A stretch of 64,000 nt of DNA from Streptomyces tauricus. Its GTDB lineage: Bacteria; Actinomycetota; Actinomycetes; Streptomycetales; Streptomycetaceae. The DNA is taken from positions 1 through 64,000 of the forward strand of contig NZ_BMVY01000013.1 in NCBI RefSeq assembly GCF_014650955.1. The letters are read 5' to 3'. The translations under genes were made by a program, and so were the position numbers. Below are positions 28,833-37,917 of this stretch, piece after piece; the first letter of the stretch is position 1; the number at the start of each line of letters is the position of its first letter. The notes below the pieces were generated by a model. The model was not told the DNA's origin. It searched no databases and saw only the letters and a list, made by a program, of their open reading frames with translations.

Positions 28833-29140
28833 ACATCTGGATCGCCATAGGAGTGACCGCTGTCGGTTGCTACGCCGTGAAACTCATCGGGCTGCTGATT
28901 CCCGCGGGCGCTCTGGAGCGGCCGCTCGTCCAGCGGCTGGCCGCCCTGCTGCCCGTCGCCCTGCTGGCCGCCCTGACCGCTCAGCAGACCTTCGCCGACG
29001 GCCGTCTGCTGGTGCTGGACGCCAGGGCCGCGGGGCTTGCCGCGGCCGCCGTGGCGCTGCTGCTGCGTGCTCCCTTCCTGTTGGTCGTCGCTGCGGCCGT
29101 GCTGGTCACGGCGGGGGTGCGGGCCATGACCGGTGGTTAG
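28829..29140 (+). CDS. azlD: branched-chain amino acid exporter small subunit AzlD
   Basis: This 103-aa hydrophobic protein has three to four transmembrane helices and the AzlD/BrnE pattern (CYAVKLIGLLIPAGALERPLV, LPVALLAALTAQQTF). TTG 28829 overlaps the azlC stop by four bases (TTGA), with GGAGGGGAAG upstream inside azlC. The pair is therefore translationally coupled and should be made in equal amounts. Confidence 0.88.
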   Translation: MNIWIAIGVTAVGCYAVKLIGLLIPAGALERPLVQRLAALLPVALLAALTAQQTFADGRLLVLDARAAGLAAAAVALLLRAPFLLVVAAAVLVTAGVRAMTGG

Positions 29141-29208
29141 GGCGTCATGTTGTGGTGGTGACGCTTGCCGGGCTTGTGGCCCGTTGGTGTTCGTTGTTCC
29201 GGAAGGCG

Positions 29209-30153
29209 TCAGGCGATCGGCAGGCCGTGTGCCCTCAGGGTGTGCAGTGCCTCGATCGTGACGATCGGGCGGGACTCCAGGGCCGTGCCCGGTGCCCATT
29301 GGCGCCAGCGGATCGGCCAGCCGCCGTCCTCCCGCTGTTGTGTTTTCAGGAAGCTCAGGGAGCGGGTCATCTCCTCGTCGGTGAACCACGCGCGCGCGAG
29401 GGAGCCGGGCGTCTTCGCGTAGTCGTGCGGCAGGTGGTGTTCCCCCGGCGCGTATCCGGGGGCTACGGGGAACGCGTCGAGGTGGTCCGGATCCAGCACC
29501 GCGAGTCGTTGCTCGCGCACCAGACGGCCGAGCCGGTCGGCGGCTGCTTCCGCGCGCGGGCGGTCGGGGGCGGAGTCGAGGAAGGCCACGGCGGCCTCGA
29601 CCTCGTACGGATGCGTCTTCTCCAGGGACTCCACCGCATGCCAGCAGAAGTCGGTGGCCCGGAACAGCCAGGCGTGCCACACCTCGTTGCGGTGCAGCAG
29701 GCCCACCACAGGGCCGGTGGCGAGCAGTTCGCTGGGCGGGTCGTCCACGATCGGTACGAAGGGTGCCGACGGGTAGTCCCGCTGGCTGGGACGGATCGCC
29801 GGAAGCGCGCCGTCCTGCGTAGACACGGAGGTCAGATAGCGGCACACGCGTTCCACCCGCTGGCCGCTGCAGCGCCCGATCGAGTCCAGGACGCGCAGCG
29901 CGTGCCCGACGTGCAGGGGCTGGCTGACGGGGCCGCGCAGATCGGGTTCCAGCGCGTGGCCGTACCCGTCGTCCTCGTTGCGGTAGGCGGACAGCGCGGT
30001 CTCGACCGCGTCCGCGCCACCACCCAGGAAGTGGTACGCGAAACGCCGCTGCTCCAGTACGCGCGCGGTGAGCCAGACGAAATGCTCGGCGCGGGCGACG
30101 GGAGTGTGCGCCGGGGGCGTCGGGGGGAGTGGGGATGCTCCTGTTTCGGCCAT
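29209..30153 (-). CDS. hypothetical protein with prenyltransferase/terpenoid-cyclase-like alpha-barrel repeats
   Basis: This 314-aa soluble protein contains repeats of the kind seen in squalene-cyclase and protein-prenyltransferase alpha/alpha barrels: RVCRYLTSVSTQDGALPAI, YEVEAAVAFLDSA, and SLSFLKTQQREDGGWPIRW (a QW-like motif, QQREDGGW). There is no DxDD or DDxxD catalytic motif, so I do not assign enzyme activity. It has no signal peptide. It is convergent with azlD, with a short 68-base gap. Confidence 0.7.
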   Translation of the reverse strand: MAETGASPLPPTPPAHTPVARAEHFVWLTARVLEQRRFAYHFLGGGADAVETALSAYRNEDDGYGHALEPDLRGPVSQPLHVGHALRVLDSIGRCSGQRVERVCRYLTSVSTQDGALPAIRPSQRDYPSAPFVPIVDDPPSELLATGPVVGLLHRNEVWHAWLFRATDFCWHAVESLEKTHPYEVEAAVAFLDSAPDRPRAEAAADRLGRLVREQRLAVLDPDHLDAFPVAPGYAPGEHHLPHDYAKTPGSLARAWFTDEEMTRSLSFLKTQQREDGGWPIRWRQWAPGTALESRPIVTIEALHTLRAHGLPIA

Positions 30154-30233
30154 GGGTCAGACCGTAGGACGGAAAGCGTTCTCGGCAAGCGGTCCCGGCT
30201 AGGGCCCACCCTCAGGGGCGGGATAATGGAGTC

Positions 30234-30428
30234 ATGCGGTTGACGGTCTTCTGGGAGCGGATGTCGGATCACTTCGGTACGGAGTACGCCGACACCTTCG
30301 CGCGCGATCATGTGATGTCGGAACTCGGCGGACGTACGGTGCGGCAGGCGCTGGACGCGGGCTGGGAGGCGAAGGACGTGTGGCGCGCGGTGTGCACGGC
30401 GGTGAACGTTCCCCACGAATCGCGCTGA
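30234..30428 (+). CDS. DUF3046 family protein
   Basis: This 64-aa protein matches the small actinobacterial DUF3046 family, usually found just upstream of recA (MRLTVFWERMSDHFG, ALDAGWEAKDVWRAVC). Its function is unknown. GATAAT at 30222-30227, six bases before the ATG, and no ribosome site point to a leaderless transcript. It lies 61 bases before the AI-2E gene and two genes before recA. Confidence 0.88.
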   Translation: MRLTVFWERMSDHFGTEYADTFARDHVMSELGGRTVRQALDAGWEAKDVWRAVCTAVNVPHESR

Positions 30429-30489
30429 GCGATCAGGAAGATCCGGGGGAGTGGGGCCGATTGGCGGTGGCGTGGGCGAGACTTGGCCC

Positions 30490-31767
30490 GTGGCATCGAC
30501 AGATGAGACCGCGCAGGTCGGACAGCACGCATCACCGCTCGGCACGACACCTCCGACACCCCCGGCCGGAGGCGCTGCCGCGGGGGGCGGCCGCATGCCT
30601 CGCTGGCTGCCGCGGGCCATGGTCCTCGGCCTCACCCTCATCGCCTGTTTCCAACTGGGCAGTTGGGCCTTCCACCAGCTGACCGGGCTGTTGATCAACA
30701 TCTTGATCGCGTTCTTCCTGGCCCTCGCCATAGAGCCCGCGGTGAGCTGGATGTCCTCGTTCGGTATGCGCAGAGGGCTGGCCACCGGTCTTGTGTTCCT
30801 CATCACGATGATCGTGAGCGCGGGCTTCATCACGCTGCTCGGCTCGATGCTCGCCGGGCAGATCATCGACATCGTCGAGGACTTCCCGAAGTACGTCGAC
30901 TCGGTGATCAGCTGGATCAATACCACCTTCCACACCGAGCTCAGCCGCGTAGACATCCAGGACAGCCTGCTGCGCTCCGACTGGCTGCGGAAGTACGTGC
31001 AGAACAGCGCCACCGGCGTCCTGGACGTGTCCGCGCAGGTGCTGGGCGGCCTCTTCCAGCTCCTGACGATCACCCTGTTCGCGTTCTACTTCGCGGCCGA
31101 CGGCCCGCGGCTGCGGCGCGCGCTGTGCTCGGTACTGCCTCCGTCCCGGCAGGCGGAGGTCCTGCGCGCGTGGGAGATCGCCGTCAACAAGACCGGCGGG
31201 TACCTCTACTCGCGCGGCCTGATGGCGCTCATCTCCGGCCTGGCGCACTACGTCCTGCTGGAGTTCCTCGGCGTGGACTACGCGCCCGTGCTCGCCGTCT
31301 GGGTGGGCTTGGTCTCGCAGTTCATCCCCACCATCGGTACGTATCTCGCGGGCGCCCTGCCGATGCTGATCGCCTTCACGGTCAACCCCTGGTACGCGCT
31401 GTGGGTGCTGATCTTCGTCGTGATCTACCAGCAGTTCGAGAACTACGTGCTGCAGCCCAAGCTGACCGCGAAGACCGTGGACATCCACCCGGCGGTCGCC
31501 TTCGGGTCGGTCATCGCGGGCACCGCTCTGCTCGGAGCCGTCGGCGCGCTGATCGCCATCCCCGCCGTCGCCACCCTGCAGGCATTCCTGGGGGCGTACG
31601 TGAAGCGGTACGCCGTCACGGATGACCCGCGGGTGCACGGGCGCCGCGAACGGGGCTCAGGAACCCTGCTGAAGCGCGTACGGCAGCTGCTGCGCGGGGG
31701 TTCCCAGGAGTCGCCGCCGAGGGAGCCGTCGCCGGGTGAGGACGACGGGCCCCGCTCCTCCTCCTGA
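30490..31767 (+). CDS. AI-2E family transporter (UPF0118 permease)
   Basis: This 425-aa polytopic protein of the AI-2E/PerM family has a Pro/Gly-rich cytoplasmic N-tail and paired helices at about 45-105 and 120-145. A soluble segment (about 150-210) and four further helices follow, with the family motifs FVVIYQQFENYVLQPKL and GSVIAGTALLGAVGALIAIPAV. Substrates of this family vary (autoinducer-2, indole, Na+/H+), so none is assigned. The charged tail (about 375-425) is rich in Arg, Ser and Pro. GTG 30490 follows a -10-like GAGACT and lacks a Shine-Dalgarno. An in-frame start at 30451 is possible. Confidence 0.85.
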   Translation: MASTDETAQVGQHASPLGTTPPTPPAGGAAAGGGRMPRWLPRAMVLGLTLIACFQLGSWAFHQLTGLLINILIAFFLALAIEPAVSWMSSFGMRRGLATGLVFLITMIVSAGFITLLGSMLAGQIIDIVEDFPKYVDSVISWINTTFHTELSRVDIQDSLLRSDWLRKYVQNSATGVLDVSAQVLGGLFQLLTITLFAFYFAADGPRLRRALCSVLPPSRQAEVLRAWEIAVNKTGGYLYSRGLMALISGLAHYVLLEFLGVDYAPVLAVWVGLVSQFIPTIGTYLAGALPMLIAFTVNPWYALWVLIFVVIYQQFENYVLQPKLTAKTVDIHPAVAFGSVIAGTALLGAVGALIAIPAVATLQAFLGAYVKRYAVTDDPRVHGRRERGSGTLLKRVRQLLRGGSQESPPREPSPGEDDGPRSSS

Positions 31768-31849
31768 CGTCGTTCCGGGCTGTCCGCACGGCCTCGGAAC
31801 GGGTCGGCGGCCCGGCCGCGACACACCCTCGCCCCCGTGCCGGATGCGC

Positions 31850-31879
31850 TTGACATCAAAATCGAACATCCATTCTTAT
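31850..31879 (+). promoter_or_regulatory. recA promoter
   Basis: TTGACA (31850-31855) and TCTTAT (31874-31879) are exactly 18 bases apart. This is the unusual recA-type promoter I recall as described for Streptomyces rimosus and related species. It lies about 150 bases before the recA ATG within a 271-base gap. Confidence 0.8.
31864..31875. promoter_or_regulatory. SOS box (LexA operator) of recA
   Basis: GAACATCCATTC fits the actinobacterial/Gram-positive SOS box GAAC-N4-GTTC with one mismatch in the right arm. It sits between the -35 and -10 of the recA promoter, so LexA bound there would block RNA polymerase. The same 12-mer is, as I recall, the reported S. lividans recA box. Confidence 0.8.
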
Positions 31880-32038
31880 GGAGACTCCGGCGAAGCCCGA
31901 GACGGGATGCGAGCGGGGATTTCATGCGGAAGTGCCCGAGTTATCCACAGGCTGGACGGGCGTCGGGGCGCATTGTCAGTGGCAGGCGTTAGCGTCTTTG
32001 ACGTGAAGCGATCGACACAAGCAAATCGGGTGGAACCC

Positions 32039-33169
32039 ATGGCAGGAACCGACCGCGAGAAGGCGCTCGACGCCGCGCTCGCACAAATTGAACGGCAATT
32101 CGGCAAGGGCGCGGTGATGCGCCTCGGCGAGCGGCCGAACGAGCCCATCGAGGTCATCCCCACCGGCTCGACGGCCCTCGACGTCGCCCTCGGCGTCGGC
32201 GGCCTGCCGCGTGGCCGAGTGGTGGAGGTGTACGGCCCGGAGTCCTCCGGCAAGACGACCCTGACCCTGCACGCCGTGGCGAACGCGCAGAAGGCCGGCG
32301 GCCAGGTGGCCTTCGTGGACGCGGAGCACGCCCTCGACCCCGAGTACGCGAAGAAGCTCGGCGTCGACATCGAGAACCTCATCCTGTCGCAGCCGGACAA
32401 CGGCGAGCAGGCTCTGGAGATCGTGGACATGCTGATCCGCTCCGGCGCGCTCGACCTCATCGTCATCGACTCCGTCGCGGCCCTCGTGCCGCGCGCGGAG
32501 ATCGAGGGCGAGATGGGCGACTCGCACGTGGGTCTGCAGGCCCGTCTGATGAGCCAGGCACTGCGGAAGATCACCAGCGCGCTCAACCAGTCGAAGACCA
32601 CCGCGATCTTCATCAACCAGCTCCGCGAGAAGATCGGCGTGATGTTCGGCTCGCCGGAGACCACGACCGGTGGCCGGGCGCTGAAGTTCTACGCCTCGGT
32701 GCGCCTCGACATCCGTCGTATCGAGACCCTGAAGGACGGCACCGACGCGGTCGGCAACCGTACCCGCGTCAAGGTCGTCAAGAACAAGGTCGCGCCGCCC
32801 TTCAAGCAGGCCGAGTTCGACATCCTCTACGGGCAGGGCATCAGCCGCGAGGGCGGCCTGATCGACATGGGCGTGGAGAACGGCTTCGTCCGCAAGGCCG
32901 GCGCCTGGTACACGTACGAGGGCGACCAGCTCGGCCAGGGCAAGGAGAACGCGCGCAACTTCCTGAAGGACAACCCCGACCTGGCCAACGAGATCGAGAA
33001 GAAGATCCTGGAGAAGCTGGGCGTCGGTGTGAAGCCGGAGAAGGACAAGCCCGCTGCCGAGGCGGGCGCGGACGCGGCGGCGCCGGCTGCTGCCGGTGAG
33101 GGCGCGAAGACGGTTCCCGCTCCTGCGGCCAAGACCGTCAAGCCCAAGGCCGCGGCGGCCAAGAGCTAG
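32039..33169 (+). CDS. recA: recombinase RecA
   Basis: This 376-aa recombinase carries out homologous strand exchange and stimulates LexA self-cleavage. Walker A GPESSGKT (about 66-73), Walker B LIVIDSVAALVP, and the loop-L1/L2 region (EIEGEMGDSHVGLQARLMSQ, GSPETTTGGRALKFYASVR) are intact. The C-terminus is a Streptomyces-type Ala/Lys/Pro-rich tail. ATG 32039 is preceded by GGTGGA. recX follows after three bases, so both come from the SOS-controlled promoter at 31850. Confidence 0.98.
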   Translation: MAGTDREKALDAALAQIERQFGKGAVMRLGERPNEPIEVIPTGSTALDVALGVGGLPRGRVVEVYGPESSGKTTLTLHAVANAQKAGGQVAFVDAEHALDPEYAKKLGVDIENLILSQPDNGEQALEIVDMLIRSGALDLIVIDSVAALVPRAEIEGEMGDSHVGLQARLMSQALRKITSALNQSKTTAIFINQLREKIGVMFGSPETTTGGRALKFYASVRLDIRRIETLKDGTDAVGNRTRVKVVKNKVAPPFKQAEFDILYGQGISREGGLIDMGVENGFVRKAGAWYTYEGDQLGQGKENARNFLKDNPDLANEIEKKILEKLGVGVKPEKDKPAAEAGADAAAPAAAGEGAKTVPAPAAKTVKPKAAAAKS

Positions 33170-33172
33170 TCC

Positions 33173-34174
33173 GTGACACGACGAACGGACTGGGCCGAGT
33201 ACGTCTACCCCGTTGCCCCTCAAGGGCAGGGCCGCGGGGGAGACTTCGGCTCTGCCGACAGGGGCAGCGCGTACGAGGGCAACGGATCGTACGAGGGCAA
33301 CGCATCGTACGAAGGTGACGCGCCGTTCGGTTCCGGTGACTCGGGCTCGGACGGGGCATACGGCACGCACGGGGGAGACCGCCGACCGGGGAGCGGTCGG
33401 CGGCGAGGCGGTGGTGGTACGTCCCGCGGAGACGGTCCGCGGGAAGGTGGCGGTTCATCGGGCGCCGGCTCAGGGCGCGGCGCCGGTGAGTGGCCGTACG
33501 GGGACGGGGGCGGAGGAGACCGGGACGGCGAGGCGCGGGACGAGGGCGCTCCGGGGCGCGGAGGCCGTGGCCGGCGAGCGCGCGGTCGGCGCGGTGGCTT
33601 CGGAGAGTCGTCCGGCGACGCACAGGACGGTGGCGCCCCTTCCTCGTCGAGGGCCGAGAAGGCGGAGCAGCCGAAAGACCCGGCTGAGCAGGCGCGGGCG
33701 ATCTGTCTGCGCCTGCTCACCGGGACCGCGCGCACGCGGAAACAGCTGGCGGACGCGTTGCGCAAGCGCGAGATCCCGGACGACGTGGCGGACGAGGTGC
33801 TGTCACGCTTCGAAGAGGTCGGGCTGATCAACGACGGCGCCTTCGCGGACGCCTGGGTGGAGTCCCGCCACCACGGCCGGGGTCTCGCCCGGCGGGCGCT
33901 CGCCCAGGAGCTGCGGACCAAGGGCGTGGACTCCACGCTGATCGACGAGGCGGTCGCACAACTCGACTCCGACCAGGAGGAGGCGACCGCACGCGCACTC
34001 GTGGCACGCAAGCTGCGTTCCACGCGCGGCCTCGACCGCGACAAGCGGATACGGCGCCTCGCGGGCATGCTCGCCCGCAAGGGCTACCCCCAGGGCACTG
34101 CCTTGCGCGTGGTCCGTCAGGCGCTTGAGGAAGAGGGCGAGGACACGGAGTTCCTCGGCGACGAGGAGTTCTGA
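33173..34174 (+). CDS. recX: RecX, regulator of RecA, with long disordered N-terminus
   Basis: This 333-aa protein carries a RecX domain at about 165-320 (ICLRLLTGTARTRKQLADALRKREIP, LINDGAFADAWVESR, LARRALAQELRTKGV). RecX binds inside the RecA filament groove and limits RecA activity. The first 160 residues are Gly/Arg/Asp/Ser-rich low-complexity sequence that RecX proteins usually lack, beginning with MTRRTDWAEYVYPVAP. Three 18-bp tandem repeats (33271-33324) encode a YEGN-x-S ladder. GTG 33173 lies three bases after the recA stop, so the genes are co-transcribed. Confidence 0.92.
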   Translation: MTRRTDWAEYVYPVAPQGQGRGGDFGSADRGSAYEGNGSYEGNASYEGDAPFGSGDSGSDGAYGTHGGDRRPGSGRRRGGGGTSRGDGPREGGGSSGAGSGRGAGEWPYGDGGGGDRDGEARDEGAPGRGGRGRRARGRRGGFGESSGDAQDGGAPSSSRAEKAEQPKDPAEQARAICLRLLTGTARTRKQLADALRKREIPDDVADEVLSRFEEVGLINDGAFADAWVESRHHGRGLARRALAQELRTKGVDSTLIDEAVAQLDSDQEEATARALVARKLRSTRGLDRDKRIRRLAGMLARKGYPQGTALRVVRQALEEEGEDTEFLGDEEF

Positions 34175-34504
34175 GGGAGCCGAGAGGCTTCACCGAGACC
34201 GAGGGACTTCGTTCCCTGCATGGCGATTTCGGGGGTAGTGCGGGGCAGGGCAGGACCTGGGCACGGGCACGGTGGACGCGCGGGGGCGCCCATCGCGCTC
34301 GGGCCCGGAGCTCTGGGGCGGGTCGCCGGCCGCGCCGTCACCGGTACGCGGCCATCGGCGTACTTCGATCCGGGTGAGTGGCAAGTCCCTATCAGGGGAC
34401 CTCTGTTGTTGCGTTGGCATCGGCGTTGGCATTGGCGTTGGGCTGCGGTCGCGGTCGTGGGTCAGGTGGGGCTAACCCCCCTCTGAGGACGCCGGGCGAC
34501 CGCA

Positions 34505-34524
34505 GTGCACAGGTACCTGTGCAC
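34505..34524. promoter_or_regulatory. 20-bp perfect palindrome, likely operator
   Basis: GTGCACAGGTACCTGTGCAC is self-complementary over all 20 bases and ends 16 bases before the start of the ArsR-type regulator, so it overlaps the expected promoter or leader. It is the natural site for autoregulation. The rest of the 366-base recX-regulator gap (34175-34540) contains short hairpins (for example GTCCC...GGGAC near 34385-34400) but no convincing gene. Confidence 0.75.
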
Positions 34525-34540
34525 AAACGACTGTGTACGC

Positions 34541-35278
34541 ATGGCACAGACACCCGACGTCGCAGGTCCCACGGGGCCGGGGCGCGAGTCTCCCGCGTCA
34601 GAGGAGACCGGCCGCGCCCCGGTCGAACTCTCCGACCTGGCCACGCTCAAAGCACTCGCCCAGCCCCGGCGACAGCGGATGCTGCAGCACCTCACCGTGC
34701 ACGGCCCCGCCACCTCCGCGACCCTGGCCCGGGCGCTCGGACTCAACACCGGAGCCACCAGCTATCACCTGCGTGAACTCGCGCGTTACGGCTTCGTCGA
34801 GGAGACCGGTGCCCAGGGGCAGGGGCAGGGGCAGGGACGGGGGCGGGAGCGCTGGTGGCGGGCCGTTCCCGGCGACCGCCGGTTTCCACCCCGCAGCCGC
34901 CAGAGCCCCGAGATGCGGCTCGTGATGGACGAGCTCAACCACCACGCCTACGCCGCCGACCTCGAACTCTTCGAGCAGCTCCAGCTGGACGCGGCCGACG
35001 AACCGTGGGCCGACGCGTTTCCGTACTCACGCGGCACGATCCGGCTGACGCTTCCCGAACTCCGCGCGTTCTTCGAGGAGTACATCGGCCTCCTCAACCG
35101 GTACAAGCGGCCCGCTGCCGACACTCCGGCCGGCGCCCGCACGGTACTCACCCGGTTCCTCGCCTTCCCGGCCCAGACCGGCGCTGCGGACAGCCAAGCC
35201 GTAGACGACCACGACGTAGACGACCACGACGTAGCAGACCAAGACGAAGACAACAGAAGAGAGGCCGAGACGCCATGA
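34541..35278 (+). CDS. ArsR-like winged-helix regulator
   Basis: This 245-aa protein has an HTH_20-type winged helix (about 30-110; LATLKALAQPRRQRMLQHLT, ATSATLARALGLNTGATSYH, ELARYGFVEE). A Gly-Gln run from a 6-bp DNA repeat, a helical ligand-like region (about 125-205), and an Asp/His-rich tail follow. The tail is encoded by 15-bp tandem repeats at 35201-35245. No metal-binding Cys set is present, so it is not a classic metal sensor. The stop overlaps the permease start (ATGA), making it the obvious regulator of that transporter. Confidence 0.85.
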   Translation: MAQTPDVAGPTGPGRESPASEETGRAPVELSDLATLKALAQPRRQRMLQHLTVHGPATSATLARALGLNTGATSYHLRELARYGFVEETGAQGQGQGQGRGRERWWRAVPGDRRFPPRSRQSPEMRLVMDELNHHAYAADLELFEQLQLDAADEPWADAFPYSRGTIRLTLPELRAFFEEYIGLLNRYKRPAADTPAGARTVLTRFLAFPAQTGAADSQAVDDHDVDDHDVADQDEDNRREAETP

Positions 35279-37806
35279 TGCTGCGCTATGCCCTGCAGAC
35301 CGTCCGGCACCGCAAAGGCGGCTTCCTCGGCGCCTTCCTCGCCCTGATGTGCGCCGCCGCCCTCATCGCCGCCTGCGGCACCCTTCTTGAAACCGGACTG
35401 CGCGGCACCATCCGTACAGAGCGTTATGCCGCCACCCCCGTCGTGGTCTCCGCCGACCAGAACGTCCACCAGACCACCGTCAAGCACAAGAAGGGCAAGA
35501 CCAAGACCAAGCACAAGGCCAAGCCCATCGCCGAACGGGCCTGGTTGCCGGAGAACCTCGCAGCGCGGCTCGCCGCCGTTCCCGGCGTCGAGCGCGTCAT
35601 CCCCGAACTGACCTTCCTCGCTCAGCCGTTGACGCCCGGCGGCACCGGCGACCGGACCGCTTACGGCCACGCCTGGGACTCGGCGGCCCTCACCCCGTAC
35701 ACCCTCGCCACCGGTACCCCGCCCCGCGCGTCGGACGAGCTGGTCGTGGACCGCTACCTCGCCGACCGCGCCCGGATCGAGCCCGGGGACCGGCTCAGCG
35801 TCCAGTCCACGCAGAACCCGCGTACGTATCGCGTCACGGGTGTCGCGGTGCCCGCGGGAGACGGCATACGCCACCAGACCTCCCTCTTCTTCTCGGCCGC
35901 CGAAGCCCGGCGCCTCGCCGCCCACCCCGGCAAGGTCACGGCCTTCGGTGTCGTACCGGCCAAGGGCACCGGTGCGGCCGCACTCGAAAGCGCCGTGGCC
36001 AAGGCGCTGCACGGAACCACCGCGCAGGTCAGCACGGGGGACGAGCGGGGCCCCGTCGAGTTCCTGGACGCTGCCGCCGCCCGGATCAAACTCGTCAGCA
36101 TGGGAGGAGCGATGGGCGGCACGTCCCTTCTCGTCGCCGTTCTCGTGGTCGTCGGCACCTTCGCGCTCTCCGTCCAGCAGCGGCACCGCGAACTCGCCCT
36201 GCTGCGCGCCATCGCCGCCACACCAGGACAGATCCGTAAGCTCCTCGGCCGGGAGGCACTGCTGGTCGGCGCTGCCGCAGGCGTCATCGGAGCGCTCGCC
36301 GGACTGCCGCTGGGCAGCTGGCTGCACGGAAGGTTCGTCGCCCTCGGTGCCGTCCCTGCCACGCTTCAGCACACGGTCAGCGTGTTCCCGCTGTTCGCCG
36401 CTGTCGCCGCCACCCTCTTCGGTGCCTGGGCCGCCGCACGTGTCTCATCCCGTCGCATCGCCCGTATTCGCCCGGCCGAGGCGCTCGCCGAGACCGGCTC
36501 CGCACTCACCCGGCCCGCCTGGGGCCGCATCCTCGCGGGGCTCGTCCTGCTGGCCGGAGGCACGGTCCTGGTCGTCCTGCTCAGTGTGCTGCGCACCGAG
36601 CCCGCCTCGACTCCCGTGACGTTCCTCGCCGTGGTGGTCCTCGCTTCCGCCGTCGCCCTGCTCGGTCCGCTCCTGGTCCGGGCAGCCGTGGCGGTCCTGG
36701 GCACTCCGCTGCGGCTCACCGGACCGGGCGGCAGGCTCGCCACCGCCAACCTGCGCGGCAACGCCGCACGCATGGCCTCCGTCGTCACCCCGCTCACCCT
36801 CCTCATCGGTATGACCTGCACCGTCCTCTTCGTCCAGCCGACCCTCGGGCACGCCGCCCGGGGCCAGGCCCGCGAAGGCACCCGCGCGGACTGGGTCCTC
36901 GCCGCACAGGGTCCTGGCATACCGGCGCAGGCCGCACGGCAACTGCGTACGGGCCGCGACGTCGCCACCGAGGTCGTCCGCACCACCGTCCGCGTCGGGC
37001 TCTCCAAGTACGCGGCGCAGGGCGTTACGACCCAGGGGTTGGCCCGTACCTGGGATCCCGATGTCACAGCCGGGTCCCTCGCAGAGCTCACGAAGGACAC
37101 CGTCGCCGTCAGCGAACTCGCCGCGGACCAGCTCCACTTGCGGCCCGGCAGCACGCTGAAGCTCACCCTCGGCGACGGGACGCCCGTCATCCTCACCGTC
37201 GCCGCGGTCTACGCCAGGGGCCTCGGCTTCGGCGACCTCACCATGGCTCACGATCTGGTCGCCCGGCATGTCGACAACCCGCTGGCGGCCACGGTTCTCG
37301 TCTCCACGCACCGTTCACAGGAACAACTGGCGGCGGCGGTGCGGAAGTTCCCGGGAGTCAGGGTTGTCTCGCCGGCGACCGCGGACTCGTTGCAGGCCGA
37401 GCGACAGCAGGCGAACGCCGAGGTCAACTACTTCGCCATGGGCCTCGTGCTCGCCTTCACCGCCATCGCGGTCGTCAACACGCTCGCCATGTCGGTCTCG
37501 GAACGTGTCCGCGAGTTCGCGCTGCTCCGCCTTGCAGGCGCCACCCGCCGACAGGTGCTGCGGATGCTGCGGACCGAGGCGCTGTCGGTCCTGTTGCTGG
37601 CCACAGCCCTCGGCAGCGGGATCGCGCTCGCCGTCCTGACCGCCTTCAGCGTCGGGATGACGGGCACTGCGGCTCCGGCCGTCACACCGCTGGTGTACGT
37701 CGCGGTGGTGGCCTCCGCCGGCCTGCTGGCCCTGGTCGCCAGCTCGCTGCCCGGCCGTGCGGCTCTCCGGGTCCGCCCTGTCACGGCGGCGACGGCCAAG
37801 GAGTAG
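35275..37806 (+). CDS. FtsX-family ABC transporter permease (MacB-type), no ATPase partner nearby
   Basis: This 843-aa permease has two FtsX cores (about 270-395 and 715-840). The layout is TM1, a large periplasmic MacB-like domain, three TM, two central TM (about 430-480), a second extracytoplasmic domain, then three TM. The motifs QQRHRELALLRAIAATPGQI and SERVREFALLRLAGATRRQV mark the cytoplasmic coupling helices. An odd Lys-rich insert (KHKKGKTKTKHKAKP, about 65-80) lies in the first extracytoplasmic domain. Such permeases need a LolD/MacB-type ATPase, but none is adjacent. The gene overlaps its regulator by ATGA. The start could be ATG 35275 or 35278. Confidence 0.88.
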   Translation: MMLRYALQTVRHRKGGFLGAFLALMCAAALIAACGTLLETGLRGTIRTERYAATPVVVSADQNVHQTTVKHKKGKTKTKHKAKPIAERAWLPENLAARLAAVPGVERVIPELTFLAQPLTPGGTGDRTAYGHAWDSAALTPYTLATGTPPRASDELVVDRYLADRARIEPGDRLSVQSTQNPRTYRVTGVAVPAGDGIRHQTSLFFSAAEARRLAAHPGKVTAFGVVPAKGTGAAALESAVAKALHGTTAQVSTGDERGPVEFLDAAAARIKLVSMGGAMGGTSLLVAVLVVVGTFALSVQQRHRELALLRAIAATPGQIRKLLGREALLVGAAAGVIGALAGLPLGSWLHGRFVALGAVPATLQHTVSVFPLFAAVAATLFGAWAAARVSSRRIARIRPAEALAETGSALTRPAWGRILAGLVLLAGGTVLVVLLSVLRTEPASTPVTFLAVVVLASAVALLGPLLVRAAVAVLGTPLRLTGPGGRLATANLRGNAARMASVVTPLTLLIGMTCTVLFVQPTLGHAARGQAREGTRADWVLAAQGPGIPAQAARQLRTGRDVATEVVRTTVRVGLSKYAAQGVTTQGLARTWDPDVTAGSLAELTKDTVAVSELAADQLHLRPGSTLKLTLGDGTPVILTVAAVYARGLGFGDLTMAHDLVARHVDNPLAATVLVSTHRSQEQLAAAVRKFPGVRVVSPATADSLQAERQQANAEVNYFAMGLVLAFTAIAVVNTLAMSVSERVREFALLRLAGATRRQVLRMLRTEALSVLLLATALGSGIALAVLTAFSVGMTGTAAPAVTPLVYVAVVASAGLLALVASSLPGRAALRVRPVTAATAKE

Positions 37807-37917
37807 GGACACGGGAGTCGAAGGACACAGGAGCCGAAGGACGCAGGAACGTAAGGAAGCAGAAGAGTAAGGAAGCAGAAGAGTAAGGATGCAGGAGCGT
37901 AAGGGGCGGTACGCAAT

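Noticed and set aside
34220..34486. 88-aa frame between recX and the ArsR-like gene
   Set aside because: It has a weak start and poor composition, and the sequence is better explained as intergenic hairpins and short repeats.
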